Shown: positions 52,731-62,505, numbered from the stretch's first letter. The stretch: DNA of 64,000 nt from an uncultured Opitutaceae bacterium (GCA_937889545.1 CALAOT010000003.1:1-64000), one strand, 5' to 3'. Notes: generated by a model not told the origin, from the sequence alone. Numbers and translations: made by a program.

Positions 52731-54638
52731 TTACGATGAATCACTTCGACTCGGCGAGGCGGGTTCTTCCGGCGCTTTGCGGCCCGCCTTTACGACTCCA
52801 TCCTCATCCGCTTCGTCATTAACTTCCAACGGCGGGACTCCATGACCTTTCTCTGTTTTCCAGTGTTCGTTGATCCATTCGACTAAGTTCTTCCTGCGGT
52901 CGCTGAATTCTTTCGGTGTCCAGTCGGAATATCCGGAGATTTTGCGCTCCTGCCGAATGTCGGAGTTACTGTAGCTTGGACTTTGGCCGGGGAGCCCCTT
53001 CTTTCTGGAAAACTCGAAATTTAAATAATTGGAGTTGTTCTGCGTCAGCACGAGATTGGCGATATCATGCAAGCACACCTTGATTTCCTCTTGGCCCCAA
53101 ACGGCAAGCCAATGCGATTTATCGACGGGTGTCTGAGGGAGGATGTGCTCGATTGTAGAATCACTCAATTGCTCCCATTTCAGATGTGGCGCCTTACCTT
53201 TTCCATCTTCGGCCAGAAGGTGAAGTTCATATTCAAACAAGGTGTATTTCAAGAGGTGCCGGCTGCCATACCAGTTGCTGGGCGCAGCGTTCTCTCCATT
53301 GAATGACTCCTCGGTCGCGTAGTGGCGGGTCAGGTCATGCACCCATGCTGTCACGTGGGACAACGTTTGGGATTGGGTAAAAACTTCGGATGCCCATCGA
53401 TGGAAACTCGATTTCCCCGCGTTGCTTCGTCGCCCATCATACAGAAACACCCGATAGGCGAAACACTCCAAGGCTTTCAGCAAGGCAATGTATTCAGATT
53501 GTACGATCATCCGGCTATCCAAGCTCCTCCTAGCGGCGACCATTAATGGAAGGAAATTGGCGATATTCCCCGTGTGGTGAATTTTGGTGAGCCACAGCAA
53601 TTCCTCCGACGATGTTGTGTTGGTCGCGGTCGGAGATGTAACGATGGAATAGTACCTGGAAACTTCCGCTAGCCCATCGACAAATTTGCTGATGAAACTC
53701 TTGGTATCAACCTTAGTGCGCGTGGCCGTGAAATTCCGCAATGGAATGTATTCGTCCCCCTTGAATCCATTGTATCCGTGCCAGTTTTTAGGGGAATGGT
53801 TGCAATAAAGCGTCCACGCAATTCGAAGGCATTGATCCTCGTCACCATCGCAAGAACCAAGATTCGTGTAGGTATCTTTCCAGCCCTTGTTGATGAGAGC
53901 GGTCAGAGTATTGCGTTCTGAAGCACTTGTGTTCCGTGATACCCAGTGCATCAGGTAATTCTTGAGCAATTCCAGCACGGACAAGTCCTTGCCACGCGAA
54001 TTCATCAGCTCGAAAGTCATGCCAATTTCACACTCCTCCTCAATCGTGTAGAAAGTGAATAGGAGCTTCTGGGTGACCGCGTGATAAAGTTCTTTTAAGT
54101 ATGCCACCCCGTCAGTACCCCGCTTCGCTAGTTGCGTATCGATGTGGTGTTGAAACCGACTTGAGGCTGCGACGAGGCGTGCTTCATGCGGTGATTGTGC
54201 TGCGGTGTTGGCCCGGCCCATTCTCAACAAATCGAAGAAGACGCCTGCTGTATCGTTATTGGGGGTCAGCTTGCAGATTGCGCCGGAATACAGAAAATCG
54301 GGAATTTCGCGCTCGAAGGCTGATTCGCCTTTGCTCACTAAGGAGCGGAAGACCACCGACAGATAGAGACATGAAGTGGTCAATCGCTGCTGCCCATCCA
54401 CCACGTCCACCACTTTCAATCGCTTCGTGCCATAGTCCATAATCTTTGCGTCATTGCCGCAGTAGACCACAATTGTGCCGGTGTAATGGCTTTTTACTGT
54501 CAGTTTGTCCTCAACGAGAGCGTCAATGTCTTGGATAAAGTCATCTATATGCTCAGTTTCCCAAGCGTATCCGCGCTGGTAGTCAGGGATACGGAAAAGG
54601 GATTCGGCAAAAAGGCTGGTCAGTGATTTTTTATCCAT
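52731..54638 (-). CDS. DUF262 / DUF1524 (GmrSD-type) restriction-like endonuclease
   Basis: 635 residues. The N-terminal DUF262 domain shows RIPDYQRGYAWE and VVDVVDGQQRLTTSCLYLSVVF, the ParB/Srx-like NTPase motifs of GmrS. The C-terminal DUF1524 domain shows IEHILPQTPVDKSHW and LHDIANLVLTQNNSNYLNF, the His-Asn-Asn nuclease pattern of GmrD. GmrSD-type proteins cut DNA with modified cytosines; related single-chain forms attack glucosylated or methylated phage DNA. Base composition is low in GC compared with the host. It lies 3 bp downstream of the PLD gene. Confidence 0.9.
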   Translation of the reverse strand: MDKKSLTSLFAESLFRIPDYQRGYAWETEHIDDFIQDIDALVEDKLTVKSHYTGTIVVYCGNDAKIMDYGTKRLKVVDVVDGQQRLTTSCLYLSVVFRSLVSKGESAFEREIPDFLYSGAICKLTPNNDTAGVFFDLLRMGRANTAAQSPHEARLVAASSRFQHHIDTQLAKRGTDGVAYLKELYHAVTQKLLFTFYTIEEECEIGMTFELMNSRGKDLSVLELLKNYLMHWVSRNTSASERNTLTALINKGWKDTYTNLGSCDGDEDQCLRIAWTLYCNHSPKNWHGYNGFKGDEYIPLRNFTATRTKVDTKSFISKFVDGLAEVSRYYSIVTSPTATNTTSSEELLWLTKIHHTGNIANFLPLMVAARRSLDSRMIVQSEYIALLKALECFAYRVFLYDGRRSNAGKSSFHRWASEVFTQSQTLSHVTAWVHDLTRHYATEESFNGENAAPSNWYGSRHLLKYTLFEYELHLLAEDGKGKAPHLKWEQLSDSTIEHILPQTPVDKSHWLAVWGQEEIKVCLHDIANLVLTQNNSNYLNFEFSRKKGLPGQSPSYSNSDIRQERKISGYSDWTPKEFSDRRKNLVEWINEHWKTEKGHGVPPLEVNDEADEDGVVKAGRKAPEEPASPSRSDSS

Positions 54639-54641
54639 GCC

Positions 54642-55610
54642 TCAGCGGGTTGGCTTCATTCTTTTCTGCTTTTTGAAGGCGGTTAGAATCTTCTCATCCA
54701 ATCTAATCAAGGAGCGATGACTGTGCTCTTTTCTGCCGAGCTGCAACCGACTAAAAGGAATGAGCTTTGGGAGAGCTTTGTATTTCAATAAAACAAAGGC
54801 GAAATTGAATTCAGGCCGCTTGTCAGGAGCGATTTTCTGTGTGATGCTGACTGTCGCCTCACCAAATATAAAGTGTTTCCAGGCAAGTAGAAGTTTACGC
54901 GGGCTTTTATCTTCTTTGATCGGCCAACCGAGCTTCCAATGCCAGAGCCTCCCAGGACGGTAATAGCGGGCCAATTCTTCCTTCGGGCTCTCGTCCTCGC
55001 CTGGTCCCCCGTAGCCGTTGAGTTTGTGAATCAAAATCCAACCGGGAGCTGGCGTATCCGGCGCGGGTGGATGCTCTTGCGGGGTGCCAAGTTTTACGCG
55101 ACCGCCAAAAGTTTTTCCGTGGCGTCTCCCTCCTCTAAACTGCTTGGGCAAGTGAGCGCATTCTGCGAGTTCTGCTTTTGTGATTGTTTTCCCATGCTGC
55201 CACAGTTCATCGAAGTGACGGATTAGCCCTCCGGCTATCTCGGTGTCATCAACGTGCAGGCCCATCTCGACATTCGATTCCAATCCTGAGTTCGTAAGAT
55301 TTGATGACGTGACAACCGCCGTCTTGTGGTCAGCAATAATGAACTTGGCGTGTAGATTCCTGATAAGCCGAACTTGGGCCGATTTATCATTTTCAATCCT
55401 CTCTAGCGCCGCGATAGATTGGCTCTGGGCTCCCACCCCTTGCTGTGACAATGCCAAGATGAAATATTTGCGGACCCCTTTCGCTGATCGTTGCAAAATG
55501 TTGGCAATCACACCCTCGGTATAGAATGGAGCTACGATACGTAGTTCTTTCTTTGCCGAAGACACCACCTTGTTAAATTCAGTTCGCCAAGGAGAGATGA
55601 CGAGTCGCAT
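54642..55610 (-). CDS. PLD-superfamily nuclease-like protein, single HKD motif
   Basis: 322 residues from ATG 55610. The N-terminal domain has LRIVAPFYTEGV and the HKD-type motif NLHAKFIIADHKTAVVTSSNLTNSGLESNVEMG, one copy, typical of nuclease-type PLDc_2 proteins that dimerise. The C-terminal 150 residues (GWILIHKLNGYGGPGEDESP..., FILLKYKALPKLIPF) are unassigned. It probably heads the operon with the DUF262 and HNH genes. It may be a DNA or RNA nuclease, or a sensor whose PLD site is used on phage DNA. Not a lipase. Confidence 0.75.
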   Translation of the reverse strand: MRLVISPWRTEFNKVVSSAKKELRIVAPFYTEGVIANILQRSAKGVRKYFILALSQQGVGAQSQSIAALERIENDKSAQVRLIRNLHAKFIIADHKTAVVTSSNLTNSGLESNVEMGLHVDDTEIAGGLIRHFDELWQHGKTITKAELAECAHLPKQFRGGRRHGKTFGGRVKLGTPQEHPPAPDTPAPGWILIHKLNGYGGPGEDESPKEELARYYRPGRLWHWKLGWPIKEDKSPRKLLLAWKHFIFGEATVSITQKIAPDKRPEFNFAFVLLKYKALPKLIPFSRLQLGRKEHSHRSLIRLDEKILTAFKKQKRMKPTR

Positions 55611-55670
55611 ATGAATTACGCTGCGCACTCTTCTAGAGGGTATCAAGCACTGCGGTTCTCACCTCGTGAT

Positions 55671-55701
55671 GCCTCGGTTGCCAAAGGCGGCGTGCCGAGG
55701 C
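55671..55701. repeat. Inverted repeat between the UvrD-like and PLD genes
   Basis: GCCTCGG and CCGAGGC form a 7-bp perfect inverted repeat with a 17-nt loop, in the 139-bp space between the stop of the helicase gene and the start of the PLD gene. A wider ATGCCTC/GAGGCAT pair surrounds it (55669-55675 and 55717-55723). It may stop helicase transcription or regulate the PLD operon. Confidence 0.4.
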
Positions 55702-55749
55702 CGATGGCGACCCAATGAGGCATGAAGTGCGGTGATTGGTGAGACGAAG

Positions 55750-57777
55750 TTAGAGTTCATGAATTGCCCATCCTCGCAGTTTCAATGCATCCACAATGCC
55801 TTTGCCCCCATCCTTCGCCTTGGCGAATAGCGCGGATTTGGGCAGCGCCAAGCAGAGGAGATGGCTCGGCCGCGTCATCGCAACGTAGTGAAGTTTGAGG
55901 CGAGAAACCTCGGTATCCTTCGCCCCAGCGCCACCGCTGCGTTTGCCTAGCAACCAGTCCTTAATCGATGACATATTGTGCGAATACCAAAAAGTCTCCA
56001 AAACGAGCGTGGCCGTGTGCGTTTCGCCTTTCGCGGAGTGGATCGAACCGAAGTAGACTGTGACCTCTTTTTTGTCCTGGGCAAAGCACTGGAAGTTTTC
56101 CCGGCGGGAGGGTTGTCCATTCGCCGCGCCATCGGCGAGCCCGTCTTTCCATTCGAGGAAGGTCTGAGCCTGCGCGTCAGTCAGCGGTCCGTCGCCTATG
56201 GTCTCGGCAATTTTTTTCACGTGGGCACGCCATGTAGTGTTCCAAAGCTCCTTGGTGAGCCGCTGTCGCTCCACACCGAATAGGACGATGAATTCCTGGT
56301 ATTTTTCCAACTCGCCTGTGTGTAACTTGAGCAACCGCAGGATCTGGCGGTGCCGTTGACGTTCGCGCGCATCGCCGAGTATGTGGCCGCCCTTGGCGAG
56401 GGCCGCGAATCGTAGCACGCCTTCGGCTATTTTTTCCACGGCTTGGTGTGATTCGCCCTGCGTCGCTGCTTTGCCGACGCCGGCGAAAACGTATTGAACG
56501 AAAGTCTGTGGCTTAGGCTCAGCCCGCGACAAGGCCGGATCGTAGTCACGCCAATAGTGGCCGAGGTGCCCGGGGAAATGGTCGTCCCCCTTGTTCTGGT
56601 GCACCTGGCCGACAGCCTTGAAAAGACCGGCGCGGAGTTCGATGGCCGAAAAAGTGTCGAGCAGCAGTTTGCCGAACGCCGGTAAGACACGTGCGGCGCC
56701 GTCCGGACTGTCGAAAAGATAGATGGTGTGTTGGGCCTCGGCTACGCCGGAGGAGAGCGACTTCTTCGGCCCCTTTCCCTGAAGGATATAGGGTTGGATA
56801 CCGAGCGGGTCAGCGAGATTGGCGATGATCTGGCCAAAGCGGTGGCTCGTAGGCAAATCGCGTTGGATCGCCGCGAGTGGAAACATCAAATCAGGATTCC
56901 CGGTCGCTTCGTTTTCGGTGGAATCGAAGATGGCTTGGTTGCCGTCCCCGAACCGCTGGCGTGTCACTGGTGTTGCGCCTTCAGTGAAAATGCGGTGGAT
57001 AATGCGAGCCTGTTCATCCTTGGTATCTTGAGCCTCGTCGAGAAGGAGCATCGGGAAGCGGCCGCGCATTGTTTCGATTACTCCGGGCACCTTGTCGATG
57101 AGGTCGTGCGCCCACATGAACATTTCGTCGTAGCAGAAGAAGCCGTCTTGGGCCGACTTCTTGCACGCCTCGCAAAGACCTTGATAGAGCGGCGTGTCGA
57201 TCCCCAGCTTGCCGCCTGCCCATTTGATTTCGCCGACGTTGAAATTCGGGGCACGAGCAACGAGAATTGAGGGAGTGTGGCCGCCCTTTTTTAACGCGTA
57301 TTGTGCGTCGGCACTGAGAGAGCGCCAGCGGCGTTCAAGACACGAATCGGTGTCGATCATCCGCACTAGGTAACCAAGGGAATGTAGCCACGGAATCGCG
57401 AGGAACTCGTTTACGAAGCCGTGAATCGTGCCGATGAAGTGAGGATGACTGAGCAGGCGCCGTCCGGCGGCGGTGTGGCCCAGTCGCTTCTCAATCTCGA
57501 TGCGGGCGACATTGGTGTGTGAAAGGACGCAAAGACCGCGGGTGCGATAAGGCCATTTTGCCGCGAGAATTGCTAGCTTCCCGACAAGCAAGGTCGTCTT
57601 ACCACTCCCAGGGCAGGCGGCCACGTCGGTGCATTCCATCGATTTCAAAACCGTAGCTCGCATGTCCGCCCCATCGGCCCCAAAAAAGGCATCCGTTTTC
57701 ATTCCCAACTGGCCGCTGACCCACCGTATTTCGTCATCGGTGACCGACGGCATCTCGAATTTTTCAATATTACTCAC
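55750..57777 (-). CDS. UvrD-like superfamily-1 helicase (GajB-like)
   Basis: 675 residues from GTG 57777, which overlaps the stop of the upstream OLD gene by 4 bp. SF1 motifs in order: Walker A AACPGSGKTTLLV (GKT near residue 60), GTIHGFVNEFL, Walker B MLLLDEAQDTKDEQ, RFGDGNQAIFDS, then SIHSAKGETHTATLVLET and the VI motif LHYVAMTRPSHLL. It is longer than the published GajB (near 500), with an extra central helical region. Together with the OLD protein it matches the Gabija arrangement, in which the helicase side senses or loads on DNA. Confidence 0.9.
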   Translation of the reverse strand: MSNIEKFEMPSVTDDEIRWVSGQLGMKTDAFFGADGADMRATVLKSMECTDVAACPGSGKTTLLVGKLAILAAKWPYRTRGLCVLSHTNVARIEIEKRLGHTAAGRRLLSHPHFIGTIHGFVNEFLAIPWLHSLGYLVRMIDTDSCLERRWRSLSADAQYALKKGGHTPSILVARAPNFNVGEIKWAGGKLGIDTPLYQGLCEACKKSAQDGFFCYDEMFMWAHDLIDKVPGVIETMRGRFPMLLLDEAQDTKDEQARIIHRIFTEGATPVTRQRFGDGNQAIFDSTENEATGNPDLMFPLAAIQRDLPTSHRFGQIIANLADPLGIQPYILQGKGPKKSLSSGVAEAQHTIYLFDSPDGAARVLPAFGKLLLDTFSAIELRAGLFKAVGQVHQNKGDDHFPGHLGHYWRDYDPALSRAEPKPQTFVQYVFAGVGKAATQGESHQAVEKIAEGVLRFAALAKGGHILGDARERQRHRQILRLLKLHTGELEKYQEFIVLFGVERQRLTKELWNTTWRAHVKKIAETIGDGPLTDAQAQTFLEWKDGLADGAANGQPSRRENFQCFAQDKKEVTVYFGSIHSAKGETHTATLVLETFWYSHNMSSIKDWLLGKRSGGAGAKDTEVSRLKLHYVAMTRPSHLLCLALPKSALFAKAKDGGKGIVDALKLRGWAIHEL

Positions 57778-59771
57778 GGGGCAGCGCCAGCGGGCTGTTC
57801 CAAATCCGCGCCTGTGACGTAATCAATTGCGGCTATGAGGTAGTGCGGCAGGCTGGCCCGCAGTTGAGCCGCCGTTAGGTTCCCCGCAGCGTGTTTCTCC
57901 TGAAGCCGGTAAGCGAGGTATTGGGCAGCTATTGGCTTTGACACGCCCCCGACGAATTCTGCATAGACAGACGCAGCCAACGCTTCCTCCGGAGAGCCAC
58001 CCTCGGGGGCGGCGAGGCCGGCCTTCAGGGCGGCATACTGTTCCACTGCAAGTTTCTCTGAATCGGCGAGCGTGATTTTGCCGGAATTGATCCCATCATC
58101 GTTTGCGGCGAGGTAGGCCGCCACAAACACGTCCTCAGCGAGCCCGCACGGAAATTTGCCGTCGGCGCCTTCCGGACCGAGCGTCAGATCGTATTCGAAG
58201 GTCCATTCGTCAGAAACAAAGGTCTTCACGGCTTGGCCGTCGAACTTGGCGTTTTTCGCTGCCCGGTGAGCGGCGAGTGCGCTCGCATCGCCGATGTCGC
58301 TTTTTGCTCGCCAGCGTCGTTTGCCTAGCTCGGGCCACGGTTGGCCGGGTTCGACCTTGCCAATACGGGTGGGAGCCAGGTCGGGCATGACATCCATGTC
58401 TGTGATGCAGGCCACGCGAATCCCCAGTTCGCCATGCTTCTCCGGGTGCCTCCGTTTGAAGATTCGGGCATACCGGCCGAGGCCAACGCCGCCGACGTTG
58501 ACAATCGAGACGCCACGTTCGCTCAAATCGCGCCCGATGAGCTTGGCCAAGGTAGGAACGAGGATGTTCTCGGCGTCGCCTTCCACGATCATGACCCCAT
58601 ACGCGAAAAACAGGTTGGCCTTGGTGGCATCGAGGAATCGTTCGAGAAAGCGGCGGTCAGAGTTGTCCAACTCGGTCTCGGCGGCGGCAAGCGAGAAGGC
58701 TCGGCGGTTGCGAACGATGACCAAGTTTTCCAGTTCGATGGCGGAGGCGAGATTAGGGCTGTGCGTGGTGACGATGACCTGGATGCCCTCCTCCTTGGCT
58801 TGCGCTTGAAGCGACTTCATGACCTGCAACTGGCGTTGAGCATGGAGGTGGGCTTCTGGCTCTTCGATCAGGAGGAGCTTGTTTCCAACTTCTTCCTGAC
58901 CGAGCAGCAGAAGCTCGCAGGCCATGAACAACAGGTTGTCGGAGCCGAGCCCCATCTTGCCCTCACTCTCCAGCCGAAGATCGAGTTTCTCCAGCAACTC
59001 ACGCAGTCGGCTGTCATCCGAGGCCGTCGCGCCGCTGACTCGAATGGCGCTGGTCAACTTATCGCCATGCAAGGCCAATTCCTTCAAAGTTTCGTCGATT
59101 TTCCCGCGTGTGTCAGCGACCCCTTTTTGTTGTGCGAGTAATTCGCTCACCAGTTTTGCGATCCCGAGAATGCTGAGCTGCTGATTCTTGAGCGGGGTTG
59201 CGGCATCGTGGCTATCGGAACCGGTTTTGACCAATGCGGACTGACGAAGCACTTGGGCTAAGCGCGATCCGCGCCCTGCGGTTAGCGCTTCTTCCGCGTC
59301 GCGAAGCGGGCGGAGGTACGTGGCTTGGAGCAGCAGACGGGCCTCCGCCGAAATAACAGGGCCAGCTGCGTCCTTTCCAGACCGGACTTCAATTCGATGG
59401 AAGGGTCGGCCCCTACGAGATTCTCCGGTATTTTCGGCCAGCCAGTTTAGATACAGTATTGGTTTGTCACCAGGTTTCGCGCCATAGGTGAGGTATTCCG
59501 CGAATGTTCTGAGGTCTTTGGCGTCCAAAGCCTCGAATTTACAAACAATGGTGATTTCCGCTGCGCCAGCATGAAAATCGGAATCTTGAAGGCGCTGCCG
59601 ATCCTGATCTGACGTGCCAAGTGCAAATCGGAGGGCATCGATAACGGCGGTCTTCCCTGCATCGTTCGCACCGACGAGAGCGGTGAGGCCCTTGGTAAAC
59701 GTAATTTCCATCCGGCTGGCGCCAGCATCAACACACCGGAAATTTTTGATGGTCAATGTGGATAGATACAT
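57774..59771 (-). CDS. OLD-family ATP-dependent nuclease (GajA-like)
   Basis: 665 residues from ATG 59771 (the open frame extends 40 codons upstream, but the N-terminal ABC strand begins right after this ATG). The ABC-like ATPase has Walker A VGANDAGKTAVIDAL, Walker B LLLIEEPEAHLHAQRQLQ and a VTTHSPNLAS switch. The TOPRIM nuclease has VMIVEGDAENILVPTLA and ACITDMDVMPD (the E and DxD metal residues). Gabija GajA is an OLD nuclease sensing NTP depletion that cuts DNA and is paired with a UvrD helicase, which is the gene following with a 4-bp overlap. Protein length is larger than standard GajA. Confidence 0.9.
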   Translation of the reverse strand: MYLSTLTIKNFRCVDAGASRMEITFTKGLTALVGANDAGKTAVIDALRFALGTSDQDRQRLQDSDFHAGAAEITIVCKFEALDAKDLRTFAEYLTYGAKPGDKPILYLNWLAENTGESRRGRPFHRIEVRSGKDAAGPVISAEARLLLQATYLRPLRDAEEALTAGRGSRLAQVLRQSALVKTGSDSHDAATPLKNQQLSILGIAKLVSELLAQQKGVADTRGKIDETLKELALHGDKLTSAIRVSGATASDDSRLRELLEKLDLRLESEGKMGLGSDNLLFMACELLLLGQEEVGNKLLLIEEPEAHLHAQRQLQVMKSLQAQAKEEGIQVIVTTHSPNLASAIELENLVIVRNRRAFSLAAAETELDNSDRRFLERFLDATKANLFFAYGVMIVEGDAENILVPTLAKLIGRDLSERGVSIVNVGGVGLGRYARIFKRRHPEKHGELGIRVACITDMDVMPDLAPTRIGKVEPGQPWPELGKRRWRAKSDIGDASALAAHRAAKNAKFDGQAVKTFVSDEWTFEYDLTLGPEGADGKFPCGLAEDVFVAAYLAANDDGINSGKITLADSEKLAVEQYAALKAGLAAPEGGSPEEALAASVYAEFVGGVSKPIAAQYLAYRLQEKHAAGNLTAAQLRASLPHYLIAAIDYVTGADLEQPAGAAP

Positions 59772-59902
59772 CTTGGAAAACAGATGAGCGCTCTCTGCCG
59801 GTCGCCGCGGGTGATTTGATTTTGCGAGGCGCTCATTACCGCCAACCGTAGCGAAACAAATTATTTCTGCAAGCTTCTTTTTTTCTTGCAACAGGAAGAA
59901 AT
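59772..59902. promoter_or_regulatory. 131-bp divergent promoter region of the defence genes
   Basis: This gap separates the divergently transcribed OLD/UvrD and DUF499/PglZ operons and must hold promoters for both. An inverted repeat GCAAG / CTTGC around a pyrimidine-rich loop lies at about 59870-59889, and AGGAAG ends 6 nt before the ATG at 59903, a good ribosome site by local standards. No clear sigma-70 boxes are seen. Confidence 0.55.
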
Positions 59903-62500
59903 ATGATTATCAATCGCCGTATGCTCTCGCACATCCTCTCGCCCCGCGCCGACGTTCTTTCTGGCCGCATACAGGGTGTTATTGACCCCGACCGCATCAA
60001 CGATCCAAAGAAAAAGTCTCTTGAAGCCAAGCCCCTCGACTTTGCGCGCGCCACCTTCGTCTCTGCCGACATACGCCGGCTCATCAAGACCCTCCATACC
60101 CGCCTTAACGCCACTGATGACGAGGTAGGCACCATCCTGTTCGAGGGGCCTAAGGGCCAGGGCAAGAGCCATCTTATCACCTTGGCTTACCACTTGGTTG
60201 AACACCGCTCTGAGATGGCTGCTTGGCTGGCTGAGCATGACCTCGAACTGTCGATCCCGGCCAACGTTGTTCTTATTCTTCGTAAGTTCACGGACTTCCC
60301 CATCGAGACTCTCTGGCAGGTCATCGGCGACAAGATAGGCGCGACCTTTACCGGACAGCGTCCGCCAAGCCTCCCTGAATTTCGTGCCGCGCTATCTGGC
60401 CGGAAGCTCGTCCTCCTCTTCGACGAACTCGAGAGCGGCATCCGCGCCATCTCAGACGACAACCGCCGACAGGATAACATCAACTTTCTGCAAATGGTCT
60501 CCGAGGAGTCGATGCGCTCTGATTCCAATGTCGTGCTACTTGCGTCCATTTATGATGGGAGCATTGAGCCCGGGCTGACTCTCAAGCGCGTCAAGCCAGC
60601 CGAAATTCGATTCACCGACTCCCGCGACCGTCTTCGCATCATTTACCACCGACTCTTTGAGAAGTCCCCGCAGGCCCAGAATCCCGAGATCGACAATATC
60701 GTCAAAAGCTATGTCAACGGCTGGCAGCGCTTTGGCATTCCGGCCAACCAAGACTACGCCGAGCGTCTGCGTGAACACTATCCGTTCTCGCCCGAACTAC
60801 TGGACATTGTCTTGCAGCGCATTCCGCAAAGAGGCGGGTTCCAGGGCACACGCGGCGCTCTCGGTTTCCTTGCTGCTCTCGTCCGATTGCGCGGCACGCA
60901 GACGAATCTGCTTACGTTGGCCGATGTCTCGCTAGCCGATGTCGAGATTCGCACCTGGCTCGCCGATTTGGAACCATCGCAAAACCTTATCTCCTGCGCT
61001 GAGTCCAATCTTCGCGACCTCACCAAGTTTCCACTGGCGGATCGCATCGCCTCCGCGACCCTGATGGCCAGTCTCGCGCCCTCCAGGAATCCCGGCATTT
61101 CTGAAGACGAACTGTCCCGCCAGACCATTGATCCGGCAGCCGACTACAATCAGTTCAAGCATACCCTCGACGGCTTCATCAAGTTCGCCTCCTACTTTCA
61201 CCGTCACGACCAGCAGCTCTTTTTCGACACCAAGGAAAACGCCCATGCCAAGGTCGAGCTGCGTAGCTTGTCTGTGCAGGATAACGATGCCTGGGAACGC
61301 ATCAGCCAATGGTGGCGGACGGAAGTGTTCCGGGACTCCGAGGCCGTCGTTTTGAACGAGGTAGAACTTGCACGCGGCCGGGTTGATTCCCTCCAAATCG
61401 AGGGCCTTCGGTTTGTCATCTCGCCGCGCCGCCTGTCATCCGAAGAACGTTACGCCCTCTATTTTGGGCTGAAGCGGCGAAACACCATTGTCCTCCTCGA
61501 ACCGAGGGCAGATAAGGAGAACCTTCGTGCCAATAAGGACATTCTTGCTTGGGCGAGGAAAGCCATCGCGGCCGAAGCGCTCGCTACAGCCACGGGTGGC
61601 GATTCCGAAAAAGTTCGGGAGTTCACCAAAATCGCTACCGACCAGAAGTCCGCCGTCACGGATGCGATCAAAAAAATAAACTATGCCTATGTGCAGATTC
61701 ACAGCACCGGCACTACCGCGTCCGAAGGGGAATATACCTTGGAGCCGGTTCAACCACTCACCAAGGAGGCCACTCTCCTGCACCTATCGCGCAATCTTTT
61801 CCCGAGCGCTTACCTCGCCGAGCATATGCAGAGCCGCGCTGCCGATTTGTTGGGGCTCAAGGTCTCGGCTATCGAAGCGCAATATCGTAACACACTCAGC
61901 TACCCCGTCATCGTTTACACCAACGAGTTTCATCGCGCCATTGAGAGTCTGGTCGTGGATGGCGTATTCAACCTCGCCCATCCATCAGGCATGCAACACG
62001 CGGGAGAGTCGCCCACGCTGAGCGCTTCTGAACTGATGGATGCGGCGTTGGCTGCGCCCTCGGCGCGCCTTGCGTCGGCTCCGTCACCCCGCCCTCAACC
62101 ACCTGGCGGATCACTGCCCACCCCCTCCCCATCTGGGGTGACTGGTGGCGTAGGTGGTATGGATCCGCTGCCTCTTGGCCCCACGGAGCAACAGCTCTCC
62201 ACCGGCTTCTGTGAGTCCCGGCAGCAGCTCCGGCAGGAGGTCGCAGCCCGCCTCGATCAGGCCGAGGGTAGTCCAGTCTTGCGTGTGCGGATCGGCATGA
62301 CTTTTGAGTCCCGTACCGTCGAGATGTCCACGTTGCCGACCTTCCTGCGTGGTTCACTCACCGGCTCCGGAACCTTCAATGGTGAAGTTACCTTGGAATT
62401 TCCAGGCTCGTTCACCAAGGCCGCCGTTGAGGACATGATGGAGCGGTTGCCGGACTTTTCTCCCGGATCGGCAAAAGTCACCCTCACTCTCGGTGCTTAA
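59903..62500 (+). CDS. DUF499-type (COG1483) P-loop ATPase, defence-associated
   Basis: 865 residues. The N terminus ILSPRADVLSGRI, then the Walker A LFEGPKGQGKSHLITLAYHLVEHR (GKS near residue 88) and Walker B KLVLLFDELESG match the DUF499/BrxC-like AAA+ style found with PglZ in phage-exclusion systems. A Pro-rich linker near residues 720-750 (PRPQPPGGSLPTPSPSG) leads to a C-terminal beta-rich domain (RVRIGMTFESRTVEMSTLP...NGEVTLEFPG). It would be the ATP-driven sensor or translocase of the system. PglZ starts 5 bp after its stop. No methyltransferase is visible. It is shorter than the usual BrxC (about 1200). Confidence 0.78.
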   Translation: MIINRRMLSHILSPRADVLSGRIQGVIDPDRINDPKKKSLEAKPLDFARATFVSADIRRLIKTLHTRLNATDDEVGTILFEGPKGQGKSHLITLAYHLVEHRSEMAAWLAEHDLELSIPANVVLILRKFTDFPIETLWQVIGDKIGATFTGQRPPSLPEFRAALSGRKLVLLFDELESGIRAISDDNRRQDNINFLQMVSEESMRSDSNVVLLASIYDGSIEPGLTLKRVKPAEIRFTDSRDRLRIIYHRLFEKSPQAQNPEIDNIVKSYVNGWQRFGIPANQDYAERLREHYPFSPELLDIVLQRIPQRGGFQGTRGALGFLAALVRLRGTQTNLLTLADVSLADVEIRTWLADLEPSQNLISCAESNLRDLTKFPLADRIASATLMASLAPSRNPGISEDELSRQTIDPAADYNQFKHTLDGFIKFASYFHRHDQQLFFDTKENAHAKVELRSLSVQDNDAWERISQWWRTEVFRDSEAVVLNEVELARGRVDSLQIEGLRFVISPRRLSSEERYALYFGLKRRNTIVLLEPRADKENLRANKDILAWARKAIAAEALATATGGDSEKVREFTKIATDQKSAVTDAIKKINYAYVQIHSTGTTASEGEYTLEPVQPLTKEATLLHLSRNLFPSAYLAEHMQSRAADLLGLKVSAIEAQYRNTLSYPVIVYTNEFHRAIESLVVDGVFNLAHPSGMQHAGESPTLSASELMDAALAAPSARLASAPSPRPQPPGGSLPTPSPSGVTGGVGGMDPLPLGPTEQQLSTGFCESRQQLRQEVAARLDQAEGSPVLRVRIGMTFESRTVEMSTLPTFLRGSLTGSGTFNGEVTLEFPGSFTKAAVEDMMERLPDFSPGSAKVTLTLGA

Positions 62501-62505
62501 TTCTC

